NCBI RefSeq assembly: GCF_030161235.1 | Contig: NZ_BSPW01000091.1 | Location: forward strand, 1-60,948 | Source: Vibrio zhanjiangensis | Lineage (GTDB): Bacteria; Pseudomonadota; Gammaproteobacteria; Enterobacterales; Vibrionaceae | Length of the DNA stretch: 60,948 bases | Reading direction: 5' to 3' | Shown: positions 46,953 through 56,589 of the stretch, piece after piece | Layout: each line of letters starts with the position of its first letter | How positions within the stretch are numbered: position 1 is the first letter of the stretch | Made by a program: the position numbers and the translations under genes | Notes under the pieces: model-generated | The model's database searches: none | What the model saw: only the letters and a program-made list of their open reading frames with translations | What the model was told of the DNA's origin: nothing

Positions 46953-47159
46953 GTATCGCTCCCTTCTATAAAACCATTTTAATCGTGATAATTACCTGAT
47001 TTTTATATATATTTTAAAAAATCCAGCCATAAGAAATCATATATATACGAATAACGATATTTTCATATCTTTAATCTTCATTATGGTTCAATTCTTGCTA
47101 AACAAATACTAATTGAAAATGCGTAGAAACTAATCGACTGATATAAAAGAGGAAAATGT

Positions 47160-47852
47160 ATGGCACAATTTGAACCAGACAAATTCACAATCTTGGTCGT
47201 AGAAGACAACAACGTATCCCGAAAATCGCTGATAGGTATGCTTTTTAAGAGTGGTTACGAGAACATCTTAAGTGCACCAGATGGACAAACCGCAATAGAA
47301 AAAATCGAATACAATCACGTTGACCTCGTGGTGACTGACATTAACATGCCCCATATTAATGGATTACAGCTTATTAAGGCGATACGTACAGATAAAACAC
47401 ACGCTACCCCAGAGACCAGTATCATCGCTGTGACCTCCTTGTCTGATATAGAGACAATATCTGCTTGCATGAGGCTCGAAATCGATGCCTTTTTACCCAA
47501 ACCTGTAGCGGTGAAAGATGCTCGTCAACAAATTGAACAAGCTGTGACCGGCCACACTGAGCTCTATCAGCAACATCTTTATGAAGAAATAGAAACCGAT
47601 CTCAGCCGCAAAACAAACAATCAAACGAGTGCTCTTAGAAAGAAAAATACCGGTCAGATTACCACACTCAATAGCCTTTACGATTTACGTTCTGGCATGA
47701 CGTTGGTGGGCGATATCTTTGCACAGAATGGAGGATGTCTTGTAAGAGCAGGCACTCAACTTGACGGACGATTAGTAAAACGATTGTGTGAGCTAAAATC
47801 AATTATCGCCAAGCAACCAATTCGAGTTGAGCTCGAAATTGCTGACGCCTAG
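47160..47852 (+). CDS. Response regulator with HD-linked-type C-terminal domain
   Basis: The 230-residue protein has a receiver domain (about 10-130): acidic residues in LVVEDNNVSRKSL, phospho-acceptor Asp in LVVTDINMPHINGLQL, and Lys in FLPKPVAV. The C-terminal part (LYDLRSGMTLVGDIFAQNGGCLVRAGTQLDGRLVKRL) resembles the segment that precedes HD-GYP or HDOD domains in other regulators, but no such catalytic domain follows. No histidine kinase gene is nearby. Confidence 0.85.
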   Translation: MAQFEPDKFTILVVEDNNVSRKSLIGMLFKSGYENILSAPDGQTAIEKIEYNHVDLVVTDINMPHINGLQLIKAIRTDKTHATPETSIIAVTSLSDIETISACMRLEIDAFLPKPVAVKDARQQIEQAVTGHTELYQQHLYEEIETDLSRKTNNQTSALRKKNTGQITTLNSLYDLRSGMTLVGDIFAQNGGCLVRAGTQLDGRLVKRLCELKSIIAKQPIRVELEIADA

Positions 47853-47911
47853 CCTTGCTTAGTTACAAGGCACCAGATTGAGCTCAACGAGGACGACAAT
47901 AAGAACGTTAG

Positions 47912-48106
47912 TTAACTTTTGCGCTTCTTATCTAGGGCCTTTCTGCGTGTGTCACAACGAGCTATCACCCTTGCCTTATCTTGGGCACTATAAGCGCTCC
48001 ATTCTAGAATTTCATCCAAAGTACGATAACACCCAAGACATATATTTTTTTCATCTAGGCAACACATACGAACACATGGTGATGGTACGTCCTTGTCCTT
48101 ATTCAC
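47912..48106 (-). CDS. DUF1289 small cysteine protein
   Basis: The 64-residue protein has the DUF1289 motif SPCVRMCCLDEKNICLGCYRTLDEILEWS, with four conserved Cys plus one, and a basic tail. It probably binds a metal; function unknown. A larger relative with an added CWC half is at 10567-10875. It is on the same strand as the MscS-like gene, 50 bases downstream. Confidence 0.85.
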   Translation of the reverse strand: MNKDKDVPSPCVRMCCLDEKNICLGCYRTLDEILEWSAYSAQDKARVIARCDTRRKALDKKRKS

Positions 48107-48160
48107 ATGTATTTCCTACTCTAAGACCCTGTACATGTGAGTGAACGACAAATAAGCGGT

Positions 48161-49051
48161 CTAATTCTGTATTTCAACATTATGCTCCTGAAGACCCCAT
48201 TCCACTCTCTCTTCTTTTGGCTTGAACTTATTCTCATACAAAACCATAAAATCTTGCCTAATTTTCTGTTCAAGGTGGTTGGCTTTATCTGTTGGACAAA
48301 AAAGCATGAAATGAACAACTTGCTCTCCTGTTGGTGTACTATTTATGTGGACATGCGGTTCAGCGCCAGGCAAATCGACACCTGCATGTTTTTCAATCAT
48401 AGCATTGTATCGAGTCGCCACTTCACTGAAGTAATGACAATGTTCTTCGATCTTAGCGATCATATCGGGTAGTAAAGGATACAAGTTAACAAATTCGGCG
48501 ACGACTATCGAAAAATTGTGAAAAACATAACGCTTCATGAAATTTAGATTTTTTACTGGATAAGTAAAAAACATGCTATTGGGCAATGTTGCGGTTTTTC
48601 CCGTGTAGTTATATTGCCCATGATGCAAATCAATTTCTTGGATAACCGTCGCCATCATATTATGCTCAATGACTTCGCCACACAATTTGCCGACTTCAAT
48701 CCAATCCCCTATACGAAAAGACCGGGAACTCGCACGTTGAATAGAACCCGTGAAACAAAGAATGATCTCTTTTGATGCTACCACAATCGCAACGGCGATA
48801 GCGGTTACCGACAAGGCAAACTGATTGATTTCCGATTTCCAGAGTACAAAAAGTAGAAAAACCGTAATGGCGAAGGCACCATTTTTTGTTCTCGACATCC
48901 AGCTACGCTGCTTTTCAGTCACAAAAGCGACATCGCCTCGAATCTTGAACAAGACAAATTTTCTGACAATAACGACAAGCCCAATAATGAGTAATGTGAA
49001 AATAAACTTGTTAGTCAGAAGAAAATCGGTAATGAGATGCAAATTCTCCAT
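48161..49051 (-). CDS. MscS-family mechanosensitive channel-like protein
   Basis: The protein of about 296 residues starts at the Met in MENLHLITDFLL, behind GGGAG. It has about three to four N-terminal transmembrane helices, then an MscS-like beta domain (RSFRIGDWIEVGKLCGEVIEHNMMATVIQEID), then a cytoplasmic C-terminal domain. It may release solutes during hypo-osmotic shock. Pore helix motifs are only weakly conserved. Confidence 0.85.
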   Translation of the reverse strand: MENLHLITDFLLTNKFIFTLLIIGLVVIVRKFVLFKIRGDVAFVTEKQRSWMSRTKNGAFAITVFLLFVLWKSEINQFALSVTAIAVAIVVASKEIILCFTGSIQRASSRSFRIGDWIEVGKLCGEVIEHNMMATVIQEIDLHHGQYNYTGKTATLPNSMFFTYPVKNLNFMKRYVFHNFSIVVAEFVNLYPLLPDMIAKIEEHCHYFSEVATRYNAMIEKHAGVDLPGAEPHVHINSTPTGEQVVHFMLFCPTDKANHLEQKIRQDFMVLYENKFKPKEERVEWGLQEHNVEIQN

Positions 49052-49178
49052 TCTAAGCTCCCTATCCAAGCAAATAACATAAGGTCAGGCCCCATAAAAG
49101 GCCCTCACTCTAAAGCAACCGATCTAACATGCCAAGTTTTATCAATTCACTCTGTAAAATACTGGAACCGCATCATGG

Positions 49179-49646
49179 TTACTGAAAACGCGCTGAGGTA
49201 ATAAATTCACCAAAGCTCTCACACCAAACCACCACAGTGTTGTACCGAGAGAGCTCCAGCTCTTGAGGAAGGGTAAGTGCAAAACGGTCAAACGTTTTTA
49301 TATCACCGATTTTCGCCATTTTGTGCTTGTATCGATTAAACTCCTTTTCTGTTTCAATAAATTGTGGTGATAAATACAGCTTATAGTCTGGGCCGGGGGC
49401 CAGTTCCCCAATAAAAGCAATCTGTTGCCCACTAATCGATACTGAACCCTCACCCCAATGGAAAAAATCACTGTCTTCACGCTCACGTTGGAAAGTCGCG
49501 GTATAAATTGCGTTGTTAGTAACACTTTCAACAGAGCTCATAGAAGGAGAATCTGGTTGGATAAGTATCGGTAAAGTGTAAACGCCAATAGCGAACCCTA
49601 ACCCACCACAAACTAAATGTGTAAACAGAAAACCAATTTTTTTCAT
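49179..49646 (-). CDS. Exported DM13-domain protein
   Basis: The protein of about 155 residues starts at MKKIGFLFTHLVCGG and has a signal sequence or anchor (residues 5-27). The rest matches the DM13 domain: a beta sandwich with GPDYKLYLSPQFIE and a C-terminal TVVVWCESFGEFITSARF. The Cys in VVWC is the residue suggested for redox function in this family. Electron transfer has been proposed for DM13, but the role here is unknown. Confidence 0.75.
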   Translation of the reverse strand: MKKIGFLFTHLVCGGLGFAIGVYTLPILIQPDSPSMSSVESVTNNAIYTATFQREREDSDFFHWGEGSVSISGQQIAFIGELAPGPDYKLYLSPQFIETEKEFNRYKHKMAKIGDIKTFDRFALTLPQELELSRYNTVVVWCESFGEFITSARFQ

Positions 49647-49688
49647 TCCAAGACCTAAGATGAGTTTGTCTTTATAAAAAGCCAGCAA

Positions 49689-50154
49689 TATGAATAATTA
49701 GATAATAGATACCCTATAAATATCTGCTCTTTCCTAGTGAGTGTTTTCCTACAAAAATCACAATACTAGCAGTCTGACTGGAAGTATGTGTGCATTATAT
49801 AGGGCGATAATAACTGGATTAGCTGACACCATTGCCTTTATTGATATGCACATAATTGACATGAAACAATAGACAAGGATCACAAAAACGAATATGGAAT
49901 TAAACACATCACATATTAATGTTTGCAAATTAGCGTCAGCCATCTAGCTTTATAACTGTATCAACTAACGTACTCGTGAACTAAGTATTCGCGAACAACG
50001 TCAGAGGCTAGTTCCAAAACAAAATAGCTTTAGCCCCACTTTTACGTGGGGCTATTTGTTGGAAGAAATCGTACCAATTCCCGACAGGTTCTGTTGGATT
50101 TCTACTTAGTGCGCTATAGAATACCCATCAACTATCAGCAACACTGGCAATTTT
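49689..50154. other. Gene-poor region with a possible small RNA
   Basis: About 460 bases separate the DM13 gene from the 50155 gene. A TATAAC at 49951-49956 is followed, about 100 bases later, by a strong terminator (50031-50058) with no coding region between. A short self-complementary TTCGCGAA lies in between. This would fit an sRNA of about 100 nucleotides on the plus strand, but no -35 box is clear. A 61-residue minus-strand frame here lacks a ribosome binding site. Confidence 0.3.
50031..50058 (+). terminator. Intrinsic terminator without an upstream coding gene
   Basis: AGCCCCAC / GTGGGGCT with a six-base loop is followed by ATTTGTT. No plus-strand gene ends before it. Confidence 0.75.
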
Positions 50155-50598
50155 GTGGAACGCGACTATACCCTCTCATATTTGAAAGTAACCCCGAAAC
50201 ATGATTTAGAAGAATTAAGTCTTAAAATGCTCCATCGCCTGATAGACGAGCAGTCAATGACAGAGCTTTTTACATTTGATAGTGAGGAAACAGATTCTGA
50301 AGATAAGTTCCAGCAAGCGCAATTTGATGCCCTGCTGAGAATGAGTGCAATAGCATTAAGTCAGTTACCTGCTCTTTTTGCTGAATCCGAAAATTCAATG
50401 CAGAATATTCAACGCATGCAGCGATTACTACTGTGGCATTTTTACGCCGTGTCTTTCAAATTGGAGCAAGCTATTACGCTGGAAACACACTGCAAGCATG
50501 CAGAAATTTTGCTTGAAAATGCGCCATTAAACGCCCTAGAGTGGGTAGCATGTTTGACAGATTTACTTCGACAGTACGCACAAATAGCTGAGCAATAA
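50155..50598 (+). CDS. Unknown helical protein
   Basis: The 147-residue protein starts at a GTG at 50155 without a clear ribosome binding site, so the start is uncertain. It is helical and acidic at the front (TFDSEETDSEDKF), with a leucine-rich second half (MQRLLLWHFYAVSFKLEQAI). No family recognised. Confidence 0.5.
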   Translation: MERDYTLSYLKVTPKHDLEELSLKMLHRLIDEQSMTELFTFDSEETDSEDKFQQAQFDALLRMSAIALSQLPALFAESENSMQNIQRMQRLLLWHFYAVSFKLEQAITLETHCKHAEILLENAPLNALEWVACLTDLLRQYAQIAEQ

Positions 50599-50610
50599 AC
50601 GCTGAATATC

Positions 50611-50658
50611 AATAGGCTCTGTAAGCAAGTTATACCCATTCATCACAGAACCTATTTT
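50611..50658. terminator. Convergent terminator
   Basis: AATAGG and TCTGT pair with ACAGA and CCTATT, followed by T on the plus strand; it lies between 50155 and the carbonic anhydrase gene. Confidence 0.6.
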
Positions 50659-50670
50659 AAACGAGTTCAA

Positions 50671-51396
50671 TTAATCATCTGAAAGTACAACTCGCGCATT
50701 GTGGTCTTGCAACGGACGATTATTTTCCCCCATCACCGCCTGCATCTTTTGTACTTGTTCCGAAGTCAGACTCTGCTGCGATTGAGCCACTATCCATCGA
50801 ACGCCCTCAGAACATGGGGGTGTCGTCAACGATCCGTTGAAACGGTAATATTTGGCCATTTTAGGCAACATATCCTTAACCGGAAATGCTTGTTTCAATT
50901 GGACGGTTTGATGGGTTTGGGGCATGGAATCAATCAGCTTACCTATCTGGCTATTCTCACTTTTATCTACTGCATACATCACAGATAAAACGGCAAGATT
51001 ACCTGATTTGTCTGCATTAACAAAATGCGCCTCTAAAGGGTAACTTTGACCTTTTATGTGGTTTTCAGAAGGGGTGTGAAAATGAAATTGTGCCAAGTTA
51101 AATTCTATACCATCGATAGAAAAAACATTATCGCCACTTACAACCGCCTGTAATGTATGACCGTTGTTCGTTAAACCCGTTACCATACCATTATAGTGAA
51201 TATCTAATGACTGTAGCTCTGCCTCAACCGTGTCGCTAATATCAATTGGGCTTTGGTTTTTACCCTCAGCACACGCTTTTGCAAACTCTCCCCAATGTTC
51301 GGGACCTACATCATCCTTATATCCCCATTCTGTCGCTTGTGTGATGCCACACACCGAGACAGCCAAACTGACTGCCAATATTGTTTTCCTTATCAT
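50671..51396 (-). CDS. Periplasmic alpha-carbonic anhydrase
   Basis: The 241-residue enzyme interconverts CO2 and bicarbonate. It has a signal peptide (MIRKTILAVSLAVSVCGITQA). The zinc ligands are the two His in QFHFHTPSENH and the His in YPLEAHFVNAD. NQSPIDI and SLTTPPCSEGVRW are family motifs. Alpha-type enzymes of this kind are periplasmic in Gram-negative bacteria. Confidence 0.94.
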   Translation of the reverse strand: MIRKTILAVSLAVSVCGITQATEWGYKDDVGPEHWGEFAKACAEGKNQSPIDISDTVEAELQSLDIHYNGMVTGLTNNGHTLQAVVSGDNVFSIDGIEFNLAQFHFHTPSENHIKGQSYPLEAHFVNADKSGNLAVLSVMYAVDKSENSQIGKLIDSMPQTHQTVQLKQAFPVKDMLPKMAKYYRFNGSLTTPPCSEGVRWIVAQSQQSLTSEQVQKMQAVMGENNRPLQDHNARVVLSDD

Positions 51397-51565
51397 ATTC
51401 TTCCCTTCTCTATAGTGAGTTATTTGTCAAAAAATGCGGGAATCATAAGTCGAATACAAAACTGGCGAATAGTAAAAGATCGTAAAACAAAGCAATTAAA
51501 TATGAATGTGGTGTACAAAGAAAAAAGAATAAAATGTATGCTTTTATCACTTGTAAATTGGATAC

Positions 51566-51608
51566 AAAAAGAAGGCAGCTAAGCAGAAGTACTTAGCCGC
51601 CTTTTTAT
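51566..51608. terminator. Bidirectional terminator between tdh and the anhydrase region
   Basis: AGGC and GCTAAG pair with CTTAGC and GCCT (one mismatch). There are T runs on both strands. It ends the tdh transcript on the minus strand. Confidence 0.75.
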
Positions 51609-51644
51609 TCCTACAGTCTGAAGCTAAAAATTGCTAAAACTTCG

Positions 51645-52676
51645 CTACTGCCAATCGAGTATTACCTTACCCGACTGACCTGAACGCATGGCATCAAAGC
51701 CTTTTTGGAAGTCATCAACGGTGAAGTGATGAGTAATAATAGGGGTAAGATCTAAGCCAGATTGAATCAAGCTTGCCATCTTGTACCATGTTTCAAACAT
51801 CTCTCTGCCGTAGATACCTTTTATCACAAGACCTTTGAAAATCACTTGGTTCCAATCAATACCCATATCGGATGGAGGAATACCTAAAAGAGCAATGCGT
51901 CCACCATGGTTCATTGTTTTGAGCATACTACTAAACGCGGATTGAACACCTGACATTTCAAGACCAACATCGAATCCTTCTGTCATACCCAATTCTGTCA
52001 TCACATCTTGTAAGCTCTCATTGGCAACATTGACGGCGCGAGTTACGCCCATTTTGCGTGCAAGCTCCAAGCGATACTCGTTAACATCGGTGATCACGAC
52101 ATGGCGAGCGCCAACATGCTTAGCGACAGCCGCTGCCATAATACCGATTGGTCCAGCGCCCGTAATAAGCACATCTTCACCAACCAAATCAAACGATAAA
52201 GCGGTGTGAACTGCATTACCAAAGGGATCAAAAATCGACGCGAGATCATCGGAGATACCATCAGGAATCTTAAAAGCATTAAATGCAGGAATCACTAGAT
52301 ACTCGGCAAAGGCACCTTCACGGTTGACCCCGACACCAACGGTATTACGGCATAAATGCGTACGGCCACCACGACAATTTCGGCAATGTCCACAGGTAAT
52401 ATGCCCTTCTCCGGAAACTCGATCTCCAATTTCGAAGCCCCGAACTTCTTGACCAATACCAACGACCTCACCCACATACTCATGACCAACAACCATAGGA
52501 ACAGGAATTGTATTTTGTGACCATTCATCCCAGTTATAGATATGAACATCTGTACCACAAATGGCTGTTTTCTTTATTTTGATGAGTATGTCATTATGTC
52601 CAGGTTCCGGAATATTCACTTCCGTCATCCAGATACCTTCTTCTGGCTTCAGTTTTGACAGGGCTTTGATTTTCAT
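51645..52676 (-). CDS. tdh: L-threonine 3-dehydrogenase
   Basis: The 343-residue zinc-dependent enzyme oxidises threonine to 2-amino-3-ketobutyrate with NAD+. Catalytic zinc residues include the Cys in KTAICGTDVHIYNWDEWS and GHEYVGEVV. The structural zinc cysteines are in CGHCRNCRGGRTHLC, and the NAD motif is VLITGAGPIGIMAAAV. It overlaps the kbl stop by one base (TAATG), so the two are translated together. Confidence 0.96.
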   Translation of the reverse strand: MKIKALSKLKPEEGIWMTEVNIPEPGHNDILIKIKKTAICGTDVHIYNWDEWSQNTIPVPMVVGHEYVGEVVGIGQEVRGFEIGDRVSGEGHITCGHCRNCRGGRTHLCRNTVGVGVNREGAFAEYLVIPAFNAFKIPDGISDDLASIFDPFGNAVHTALSFDLVGEDVLITGAGPIGIMAAAVAKHVGARHVVITDVNEYRLELARKMGVTRAVNVANESLQDVMTELGMTEGFDVGLEMSGVQSAFSSMLKTMNHGGRIALLGIPPSDMGIDWNQVIFKGLVIKGIYGREMFETWYKMASLIQSGLDLTPIITHHFTVDDFQKGFDAMRSGQSGKVILDWQ

Positions 52677-53872
52677 TATTTGATGATCTCCATATCTCGG
52701 CCAACTTGAATAAATGCATCAATCGCTCGATCCAATTGCTCACGAGAATGTGCCGCTGACATTTGCGTACGAATACGAGCTTGTCCCTTAGGCACAACAG
52801 GGAAGGAAAATCCAACGACATAAATGCCTTTTTCTAAGGCACGTTCAGCAAACTCAGCTGCAACTTTTGCATCACCTAACATAATAGGGATTATCGCGTG
52901 ATCAGCTCCGGCTAGAGTAAAACCCGCTTCCGTCATACGGCTACGGAAATGCTTAGCGTTTTCCCATAAACGGTCACGAAGATCACCGCTTTCTTGAAGA
53001 AGGTCTAAAACACGTATAGACGCGTTTACAATTGCGGGTGCAACCGAATTAGAGAACAAATACGGACGTGAACGCTGACGTAGCCAATCAACCACCTCTT
53101 TCTTCGCAGAGGTATAGCCACCAGAAGCTCCACCCATTGCTTTACCAAGCGTACCTGTGATGATATCAATACGGTCAACAACGTCGTGATACTCGTGGGT
53201 GCCGGCTCCAGTTTTCCCCATAAAGCCAACTGCGTGAGAATCATCAACCATTGTCAACGCACCATATTTTTCCGCTAAATCACAAATGGCAGGTAAGTTG
53301 GCTACCACACCATCCATAGAAAACACACCGTCTGTCACAACTAAGATGTTGCGTGCCCCGGCCTCTTTTGCGGCAATTAATTGCTGTTCCAATTCTTGCA
53401 TGTTGTTGTTTGCATAACGAAAACGCATTGCTTTACACAAACGTACACCATCAATAATGGAAGCATGGTTTAACGCATCTGAGATAATCGCGTCTTCTTT
53501 ATCAAGAATAGTTTCAAAAAGGCCAGCGTTTGCATCAAAGCAAGAGGTATAAAGGATCGTATCTTCTTTACCAAGGAAAGTAGACAACTTCTGCTCAAGT
53601 TCCTTGTGAATATTTTGAGTTCCGCAGATAAAACGGACAGACGCCATGCCGAAGCCATATTGTTCCATTCCAATCTTGCCGGCTTCAATCAATTCAGGAT
53701 GGTTTGCAAGTCCTAAGTAGTTGTTTGCACAAAAGTTTAACACTTCTTCGCCGGTCGAAATTTTAACAGCGGCCTGTTGTTGAGAAGTAATGACACGCTC
53801 AGATTTGTATAGACCTTCGGTCTTTACCTCTTCAATTTGTTGCTTGATTTGGTCGTAAAATGCAGAAGCCAT
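52676..53872 (-). CDS. kbl: Glycine C-acetyltransferase (2-amino-3-ketobutyrate CoA ligase)
   Basis: The 398-residue PLP enzyme cleaves 2-amino-3-ketobutyrate with CoA to glycine and acetyl-CoA, completing threonine catabolism with Tdh. The PLP Lys is in GTLGKAMGGASGGY, and VDDSHAVGFMGKTG binds the ring. It is the first gene of the kbl-tdh operon. A LysR gene starts about 300 bases upstream in the opposite direction. Confidence 0.96.
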   Translation of the reverse strand: MASAFYDQIKQQIEEVKTEGLYKSERVITSQQQAAVKISTGEEVLNFCANNYLGLANHPELIEAGKIGMEQYGFGMASVRFICGTQNIHKELEQKLSTFLGKEDTILYTSCFDANAGLFETILDKEDAIISDALNHASIIDGVRLCKAMRFRYANNNMQELEQQLIAAKEAGARNILVVTDGVFSMDGVVANLPAICDLAEKYGALTMVDDSHAVGFMGKTGAGTHEYHDVVDRIDIITGTLGKAMGGASGGYTSAKKEVVDWLRQRSRPYLFSNSVAPAIVNASIRVLDLLQESGDLRDRLWENAKHFRSRMTEAGFTLAGADHAIIPIMLGDAKVAAEFAERALEKGIYVVGFSFPVVPKGQARIRTQMSAAHSREQLDRAIDAFIQVGRDMEIIK

Positions 53873-54166
53873 GTTAAATTCCTTGGTTGTTATTGTATGA
53901 AGTATTGAACCATTGCCGTCTTAGCACACGTAAAAGCCATAGTATAGCTGCGGTAATAAGTTCAGAGCGTAAGTGTAATCTAAGCGACAGATTTGCATTA
54001 TCCCGCCTACTGGAAAAACATTATTGAAACCTAGGCACAAATAGTGCTTTTTTATGACGTGAATCACATGGTAGTATGGAAGTGGTGCAATGTTCAGCTT
54101 AAAGAATGCGTTAGCCACCATTGAATGTTGACTGATTGCAAAAGTGTATTTGTTCATGGTGTTGAT

Positions 54167-55096
54167 ATGGTTAACTCAAAACTTATTGCTCTACTTCCAG
54201 ACCTTGCTTCATTCATTTTAATTGTCGATGAAGGTAGCTTTACTGCCGCAGCGAAGAAGCTTAGTGTGACACCCTCTGCACTCAGTAAACTCATCACACG
54301 TTTGGAGAATGCTCTCTCAGTCAAGTTGTTTGAACGCACCACTCGCACCTTGCTCATAACACCAACGGGTCAGCAGATATACGATCAAGCGATTGTCATG
54401 GTCAATGCTGCACAAAAAGCTTGGGAGCTATCAACGACAGACCACACTCAACCAACCGGAGCACTCACTGTTGCAGCACCTGAAGCTTTCCTTAACTCCG
54501 TTTTACAACCTTTTGTGGTCCCCTTTTTACATCAGTATCCTGAAATACAGCTTAAATTGCGTGTCGCAGATGGGGAAATTGACCTATTAAAAGATGGTAT
54601 TGATGTCGCTTTTAAACTCACCGACAAACCGGATGAAAACTTAGTTTTGAAAGAGATAGGCAAAACTAATCTTGTACTGTGCGCCAGCCCTGAATATATC
54701 AAAAATAAAGGCATACCTATTCACCCGACAGAGTTAGTCAACCACGATTGCCTTTATCTGGCAGAAACAAGGCGTGACAATGTCTGGGATTTTTTCAAAG
54801 ATGATGAATTCCACTCTATTGCCGTTTCAGGACGATATGCCGTTAATCACTCACAAATGCGTTTAAATGGAGTGAAACAAGCACTGGGGATCGGTATATT
54901 TCATGACTTTGTTATTGCCACGGCGATTGAATCACAAGAGGTCATCCCTATCCTCTCAGACTGGACTATCAAGAGTAACTATCACGGTGCTGTTGCGATG
55001 CAGTACGCTCAGACAAAGTACATGCCCGCTCGTCTACGTGTTTTTATCGATTACATCAGCAGAGCGTTAAATGAAAAACTTAATCCAACCATTTAA
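54167..55096 (+). CDS. LysR-family transcriptional regulator
   Basis: The protein of about 309 residues starts at the Met in MVNSKLIALLPDLASF; a longer frame begins at 54125. The helix-turn-helix is EGSFTAAAKKLSVTPSALSKLI, and the effector domain starts at GALTVAAPEAFLNSV. It shares a divergent control region with kbl, which makes threonine catabolism a possible target. The adjacent EamA exporter is another candidate. Neither is shown. Confidence 0.9.
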   Translation: MVNSKLIALLPDLASFILIVDEGSFTAAAKKLSVTPSALSKLITRLENALSVKLFERTTRTLLITPTGQQIYDQAIVMVNAAQKAWELSTTDHTQPTGALTVAAPEAFLNSVLQPFVVPFLHQYPEIQLKLRVADGEIDLLKDGIDVAFKLTDKPDENLVLKEIGKTNLVLCASPEYIKNKGIPIHPTELVNHDCLYLAETRRDNVWDFFKDDEFHSIAVSGRYAVNHSQMRLNGVKQALGIGIFHDFVIATAIESQEVIPILSDWTIKSNYHGAVAMQYAQTKYMPARLRVFIDYISRALNEKLNPTI

Positions 55097-55331
55097 GCTG
55101 TCACCACGTGATGCCAAATAAGCGAGCTGGCCAAGTCACTTGCCCCTGTTCAATCAAGTCGTAAACGGTGAAAAACACACCACATATCACCGCAAGTTTA
55201 ATGAGCCTGTAAACCACCCTGATTACCATACCCTTTTGTTGCAAATTTGCTTTGAGACGCTTGATATCTCTAATATGGGCATCTTGTCAAGTGAAGACTC
55301 GCGCTACAGCACTACTCAACATGTTATTTCA

Positions 55332-56246
55332 TTAGATATTGGCGATAAATTTGTAAAAACGCCGAGAAAATATCGACTTGGGTACCTTAGTCAATAAAAT
55401 ACCGCCGAGTAAGGGCACAAGTAGTATTAACGATTGTAGTGATAAAACCTCACCGTTCACATAAGCAGATATAAACAGAGCAACGACGGGGAAAATCAGA
55501 AAGCAGATAGATGCTTGAAATGGCGTAGAAACCTGTCCTAACTTAAAGTAGGCAACAATCCCGCCAACACTTGCCACTAGCCCTAAGTACGCGACTGCGG
55601 ACACTGACTCGGTACTAAACGCATGATAGTCAATGTTTTCTCCCATGAAAGAGACAACGAAGAGCAATAGTGAAGCAACAAAGCAAGGTATCGCATTATA
55701 AGTCAGTACTTGAATGTCTTGACAATATTTCTGCACCAGTACATACATGACAGCGTGAATAGCAACAGCCATCCCAAGACAAATACTGCCGATCAGATAA
55801 TCGGTACCACCTAGCTGCATCTCAGTTCCGAGAATAAGCGACAAACTCACTACCGCGATGACAAGGCCAAACAGCTGATGCTTTGCTAAGCGTAACCCCA
55901 GAAACAAGCCAGACATCAACATAACAACAACTGGCATATTAGCAAAGATTATCGACGCCAGCCCAGATGATATGTATTGTTCTCCATAGATCATCAAGGT
56001 AAATGGAATAGCAAAATACATCATGGCGACTATCAGTATCCACGGCCCCTTCCCTCTGGGAAACAGCAAAGGTTGTCCAAACAGTTTAGCTAACGCTGCT
56101 AACAACGGGGCAGCCAGCAAGAAACGCATCGCCGTTGCAAAAATAGGCGGGATGGTTTCCAGTGCGACCTCCATAGCAAACCAAGTGGTTCCCCAAATTA
56201 AACAGACGGAAAGAAAAAGCAGATAAGATACAGACTTCGAATTCAT
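55332..56246 (-). CDS. EamA/DMT-family transporter
   Basis: The protein of about 304 residues has ten transmembrane helices in two EamA repeats, starting MNSKSVSYLLFLSVCLIWGTTW. It is a metabolite or amino-acid exporter by family. The start was chosen at ATG 56246, with AGGTGA upstream. The substrate is unknown. Confidence 0.9.
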   Translation of the reverse strand: MNSKSVSYLLFLSVCLIWGTTWFAMEVALETIPPIFATAMRFLLAAPLLAALAKLFGQPLLFPRGKGPWILIVAMMYFAIPFTLMIYGEQYISSGLASIIFANMPVVVMLMSGLFLGLRLAKHQLFGLVIAVVSLSLILGTEMQLGGTDYLIGSICLGMAVAIHAVMYVLVQKYCQDIQVLTYNAIPCFVASLLLFVVSFMGENIDYHAFSTESVSAVAYLGLVASVGGIVAYFKLGQVSTPFQASICFLIFPVVALFISAYVNGEVLSLQSLILLVPLLGGILLTKVPKSIFSRRFYKFIANI

Positions 56247-56470
56247 GGGAACATTCACCTAATAACAAACCGACAGAGTAAACACTACCTTGTAGTGAAC
56301 TTAAGACGTGTCACAGTATACGAATTTAACGAGAGAATGTTTTTATCTTGTTATCTATCATTTTTCATATTTTCAAAAAATAAATCTATAAAAAAAGCCA
56401 AAAGAAGAAAAAACTTCCTTAGCTTTACCACACAATAGTATCATTATTTACTTTGTGGATTTGAATTTGT

Positions 56471-56505
56471 TTTACTCAATTGATGACGAATGTTACATAT
56501 TGACC
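56471..56505 (+). promoter_or_regulatory. Possible promoter for the trpS leader
   Basis: TTTACT at 56471 with a weak -10 (around 56493-56499) would start the transcript about 30 bases before the leader ATG. A TTGACC at 56500 is an alternative, but would place the start at the leader ATG itself. Assignment is weak. Confidence 0.3.
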
Positions 56506-56535
56506 CTTATGATCACCTATGGTAGCTTTTTCAAT

Positions 56536-56589
56536 ATGAACTTACGCATACAACTATCGTTTCAGACTAATTGGTGGCGCTCTCTTTAA
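56536..56589 (+). CDS. Leader peptide with tandem tryptophan codons
   Basis: The 17-codon frame reads MNLRIQLSFQTNWWRSL and ends in TAA at 56587. Two adjacent TGG codons sit at 56572-56577, four codons before the stop, as in Trp attenuator leaders. It is followed directly by mutually exclusive hairpins and then trpS. The upstream GGTAG is a weak ribosome binding site. It is too short for ordinary gene calling. Confidence 0.7.
   Translation: MNLRIQLSFQTNWWRSL

Noticed and set aside
49758..49943. 61-codon hydrophobic minus-strand frame
   Set aside because: No ribosome binding site, and its hydrophobicity follows from AT-rich sequence.
51253..51582. 109-codon plus-strand frame at the carbonic anhydrase promoter
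   Set aside because: Mostly antisense to the anhydrase signal peptide, without a ribosome binding site.
55140..55397. 85-codon frame after the LysR gene
   Set aside because: TTG start without a Shine-Dalgarno, overlaps the 3' end of the EamA gene, no recognisable domain. The 235 bases between the two genes otherwise show nothing.
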